The notes beneath the pieces were generated by a model. That model worked only from the letters and a program-made list of their open reading frames with translations, did not search any database and was not told the DNA's origin. 33,363 bases of DNA from DATKXU01 sp035528905 (GTDB lineage Bacteria; Armatimonadota; UBA5829; DTJY01), in the NCBI GenBank assembly GCA_035528905.1, contig DATKXU010000081.1, positions 1 through 33,363 on the forward strand. Direction: 5' to 3'. Position numbers and translations under genes: made by a program. Shown here in pieces: positions 31,098-33,363 of this stretch (its first letter is position 1; each line of letters starts with the position of its first letter).

Positions 31098-31123
31098 TCC
31101 GCCTTCGCTGAAGCTTCGGCGGA
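31098..31123. repeat. TCCGCCTTCG palindrome (copy 2)
   Basis: Same 26-base layout as 25938-25963 with two substitutions that keep the stem (CTGAAG for CCGAGG). It lies 16 bases upstream of the mazG start codon. Confidence 0.8.
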
Positions 31124-31236
31124 CAAGGGGTCAAGGGATCCACGCGTCCGCTTGCTCACGAGCGGATTGGGCGTTCGACGTTTTCTCCCTTTCCCCATTC
31201 TTCTATTCGCCCCCGGCGGATGGCTGCCGGTGCTCA

Positions 31237-31279
31237 CAAAAACAGTGGGTGCGGACCGGATTACTTCGTACGCACCCAC
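31237..31279 (-). terminator. Rho-independent terminator of the foldase gene
   Basis: On the minus strand a 9-base stem (GTGGGTGCG ... CGCACCCAC) with a 17-base loop is followed by TGTTTTTG. It lies 50 bases after the stop at 31330. Confidence 0.75.
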
Positions 31280-31329
31280 CGATATGCAGCTATGGTCCGA
31301 GGGTCCTAGACCCACGATCATGATCGCAG

Positions 31330-32340
31330 CTATCTCTTAGGCGCTTCTGTCTTGCCTTCCACTTCTTTCTTGCCTTTCGCTTCTGGCGTCGGAGGAACCA
31401 GCACGTTCTTGTACCGCACTATGCCTACGTGGATATCCACCTTCTTTCGGAACTCGGCCATCTTGCGCTCGATATCCACAGCCCCCTTCTGGCTCCCCTT
31501 TTCAAGCATTAGCTGCTGCTGGACGGCGTATTTGACCTCGGCAAGCTTCTGAGTCCGCTCCTTGCGACGCTGAACCAGCTTGAAAATGAGGTATTGACGC
31601 TGACCCTCGACCTCAGTGTAAGGGATTGGCTCGGTGTAGCGATTCGGCTTCAAACCAAATATCATTTCTCGCACGGGCTGCGGAATTCTGTCGTCGTGCC
31701 GCCCTATGGCGGGTATATATCCACCCTGCCTCGCCGAGTTTGGCTCGACGGACATGGTGCTGACTACCGTCTCGAAGGTCATTCCCCTCTTCAACATACT
31801 CATTGCCTTGTCAGCATCCGCCTTGTTCTTCGCGAATATGACTCGCACTTCGGCCTGCTCAGGCGTCGTGAAACGAACCAGTTTGTTCCTCCCATAGTAG
31901 TCGCTGACCTCTTTATCTGTCACTTTGACGCCCTTCGTCTGCATATTGAAGACCGCCTGCTCGACCCGCATCAATTCCCTGAGCTCATCTTCCGTGATGC
32001 CCTTTCCTCTCACCCACGTGCGAAAGGCCGGCTCCTTTTTGGCTTCCTCGGTTCTCTGCCTGACCTGCTCCCCGGTAGGTGGAACTCCCTCCTTCTCGGC
32101 GAGCCGAACAAGGAGCACCTCATTGATCATCCCATCAAGCACCCACGCTCCGGCCTCCGTCTGCTGCCTAGTGTTCGGGTCTGTGAATGGCAGACGCTGC
32201 AACCTACTATAATACTCCTCCCGGCCGATCCTGCGGCCGTCCACCTTGGCCACTGTGCCCCGACCACATCCGGCGATGATCGCGGAGCACACAAACGCTG
32301 CAGCGATGACCAAAAGCACCCTCTTCTGTACGCTGTCCAT
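31330..32340 (-). CDS. PpiC-type peptidyl-prolyl isomerase lipoprotein (PrsA/SurA-like)
   Basis: This 336-residue foldase helps exported proteins fold outside the membrane. A lipoprotein signal (VLLVIAAAFVCSAIIAGC) ends in a good lipobox with the modified Cys. Next is a SurA_N-type helical part (INEVLLVRLAEKEGVPPT, EDELRELMRVEQAVFN). The parvulin domain starts near EQAEVRVIFAKNKADADKAM and ends at TEVEGQRQYLIFKLVQR. A low-complexity Lys/Glu-rich tail closes the protein. The start at 32340 is chosen because the signal peptide follows directly; an in-frame ATG at 32373 is less likely. It follows the sigma gene by 118 bases on the same strand. Confidence 0.88.
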   Translation of the reverse strand: MDSVQKRVLLVIAAAFVCSAIIAGCGRGTVAKVDGRRIGREEYYSRLQRLPFTDPNTRQQTEAGAWVLDGMINEVLLVRLAEKEGVPPTGEQVRQRTEEAKKEPAFRTWVRGKGITEDELRELMRVEQAVFNMQTKGVKVTDKEVSDYYGRNKLVRFTTPEQAEVRVIFAKNKADADKAMSMLKRGMTFETVVSTMSVEPNSARQGGYIPAIGRHDDRIPQPVREMIFGLKPNRYTEPIPYTEVEGQRQYLIFKLVQRRKERTQKLAEVKYAVQQQLMLEKGSQKGAVDIERKMAEFRKKVDIHVGIVRYKNVLVPPTPEAKGKKEVEGKTEAPKR

Positions 32341-32458
32341 AGTCCTGCTATTCTCCTCTCGGTTTCCTGTCATCCTCTCCGGCGGGACCGCTGTCTGCCT
32401 GCTCTGCCCTCACCCCGCGTACGCCAGCCGGGCAGGGCACGGATAGGCGACTCCAGGT

Positions 32459-33253
32459 TTAGTGAAACAGGGCCGTATCGCGTGACAGATAGCCCCGCAA
32501 TCGCAACACGGCCTGTGTGTGCAGCTGGTATACTCGAGACTCAGATACCGACAAAACCTTGCCAATCTCTTTGAATGTCAGTCCCTCGTAGTAGTAGAGC
32601 GATATCACCAGCGACTCCCGCTCCGGCAGTCTATCAATGGCAGCCGCGAGCATGCGCTGTGTCTCCCTTGACTCCACTTCCGTCGAAGGGCCCGGGTAAT
32701 CGTCGTTTATCACATCTGCGAGATGTATGCGCTCGTTCCCGTCAGTGGCGACGATAACATCATCCAATGAAAGCAGGCTAGCACGACTGGCCTCGGTAAG
32801 TAGAGAGTGAAGCTCCTCGATTTCGACTCCCAGCGCATTGGCGACCTCTTCTTCGGACGCCGGCCTGCCGAGAGCCATTTCGAGCCGCAGGTAGGTCTTC
32901 TCGAGGCCTTTCACCCGCTCACGCACCGATCTGGGGACCCAATCCTCTTCTCGGAGCATTTCGAGGATGGCGCCTCGGATAAGCGCAATGGCGTACGTTT
33001 CGAACTTGACCTGCCGGGAGACGTCAAACTGATCAACAGCCTTGATCAGCCCAACGACACCGGCGCTCACTAGGTCATCCCGTTCCACGTTCGGCGGCAA
33101 GTTCGTGACGACGCGGCCCGCCGTGATCTTAACTAGATAAGCATACCGGGTGATGAGAGCGTCCCGGGCTTCTAGATCACCGTGGACCTTGTATCGCCGC
33201 CAAAGCTGTTGCGTCTCGGAAGCCAATGCTACCCTACCATCTTTACTACGCAT
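32459..33253 (-). CDS. FliA/WhiG-family RNA polymerase sigma factor
   Basis: This 264-residue alternative sigma factor has region 2 (RDALITRYAYLVKITAGRV, DDLVSAGVVGLIKAVDQFD, FETYAIALIRGAILEMLREEDWVPRSVR), region 3 (GRPASEEEVANALGVEIEEL) and region 4 (LPERESLVISLYYYEGLTFKEIGKVLSVSESRVYQLHTQAVLRLR). The order and the DWVPRSVR stretch fit the FliA/SigD/WhiG group, which controls motility or development. The ATG at 33253 fits a promoter at 33327-33355. An anti-sigma factor (FlgM-like) or flagellar genes are not in view, so the regulon is open. Confidence 0.92.
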   Translation of the reverse strand: MRSKDGRVALASETQQLWRRYKVHGDLEARDALITRYAYLVKITAGRVVTNLPPNVERDDLVSAGVVGLIKAVDQFDVSRQVKFETYAIALIRGAILEMLREEDWVPRSVRERVKGLEKTYLRLEMALGRPASEEEVANALGVEIEELHSLLTEASRASLLSLDDVIVATDGNERIHLADVINDDYPGPSTEVESRETQRMLAAAIDRLPERESLVISLYYYEGLTFKEIGKVLSVSESRVYQLHTQAVLRLRGYLSRDTALFH

Positions 33254-33295
33254 TAATCCCGCTTGATAGTTCCCAACGGATCCCGGAGGAACACT

Positions 33296-33342
33296 GCCGC
33301 CGGTATACAATCTACTACCAGCCAAGATTGTATACCGGCGGC
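33296..33342. promoter_or_regulatory. 18-base inverted repeat overlapping the sigma factor -10 box
   Basis: Arms GCCGCCGGTATACAATCT (33296-33313) and its exact complement (33325-33342) are separated by 11 bases. The right arm contains the -10 box and the left arm the early transcribed region. Perfect symmetry and placement suggest a repressor operator rather than an RNA hairpin, since the predicted transcript begins in the loop. Confidence 0.75.
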
Positions 33343-33355
33343 GACGCCTTGTCAA
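33327..33355 (-). promoter_or_regulatory. Promoter of the sigma factor gene
   Basis: On the minus strand, a perfect TTGACA (33350-33355), a 17-base spacer and TACAAT (33327-33332). The predicted start of transcription falls near 33320, inside the inverted repeat loop. Confidence 0.78.
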
Positions 33356-33363
33356 TAGCAAGG

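Overview
The window is a chromosomal stretch of a GC-rich, free-living heterotrophic bacterium, probably recovered from a metagenome. The presence of a DUF6785/DUF6784-type polytopic membrane protein, a Tat-exported sulfatase, GH172 and GH31 glycosidases, a LexA with an Ala-Gly cleavage site and a FliA/WhiG-type sigma factor suggests Armatimonadota or a neighbouring phylum. This is an inference from gene content; there is no rRNA or other phylogenetic anchor. Most genes carry Shine-Dalgarno sites, and several promoters fit the ordinary sigma-70 pattern (TTGACA-17/18-TATAAT, often with an extended TGn).

Layout. 1-1107: end of a membrane protein, a small XRE regulator, and a superoxide dismutase with a Tat signal plus a second strong internal start. 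1282-6027 (minus): M28 peptidase, GNAT acetyltransferase, sulfatase and an orphan ABC-2 permease. 6280-7900: an Fe-S PD-(D/E)XK nuclease converging on lexA. 8159-11143 (plus): MFS transporter, hisI, a small orphan, then a STAS protein paired with a Cys-rich mini-protein. 11298-13814 (minus): two membrane proteins. 14089-15631 (plus): a membrane-anchored beta-sandwich protein and a beta-propeller. 15775-19876 (minus): serA, an ABM monooxygenase and a large protein with a possible nuclease-like N-terminus and TPRs. 20031-20827: a REP palindrome array with its Y1 (RAYT) transposase. 20873-24379 (minus): a secreted GH31/GH172 pair. 24660-27217: an accessory patch with DUF6338, an MNT nucleotidyltransferase whose HEPN partner is decayed, and an unrecognised protein. 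27330-33253 (minus): ppdK, mazG, a PpiC-type foldase lipoprotein and a FliA/WhiG-type sigma factor.

The most striking feature is the density and variety of intergenic repeats. A TAGGGGC-type palindrome family is scattered through the first 23 kb and clusters around, and even inside, the gene for a REP-associated tyrosine transposase. Two copies are fused to a second hairpin (TTTGGAGTGCGG). Separate families are a TCCGCCTTCG palindrome, a TGTCATCCTGAG hairpin, and several tracts built from 7-base or 8-base units. Most genes are ordinary housekeeping or carbohydrate functions. The REP/RAYT locus, the two-start dismutase, the possible nuclease/TPR protein, the broken HEPN/MNT pair and the sigma-factor promoter embedded in an 18-base inverted repeat deserve the closest look.
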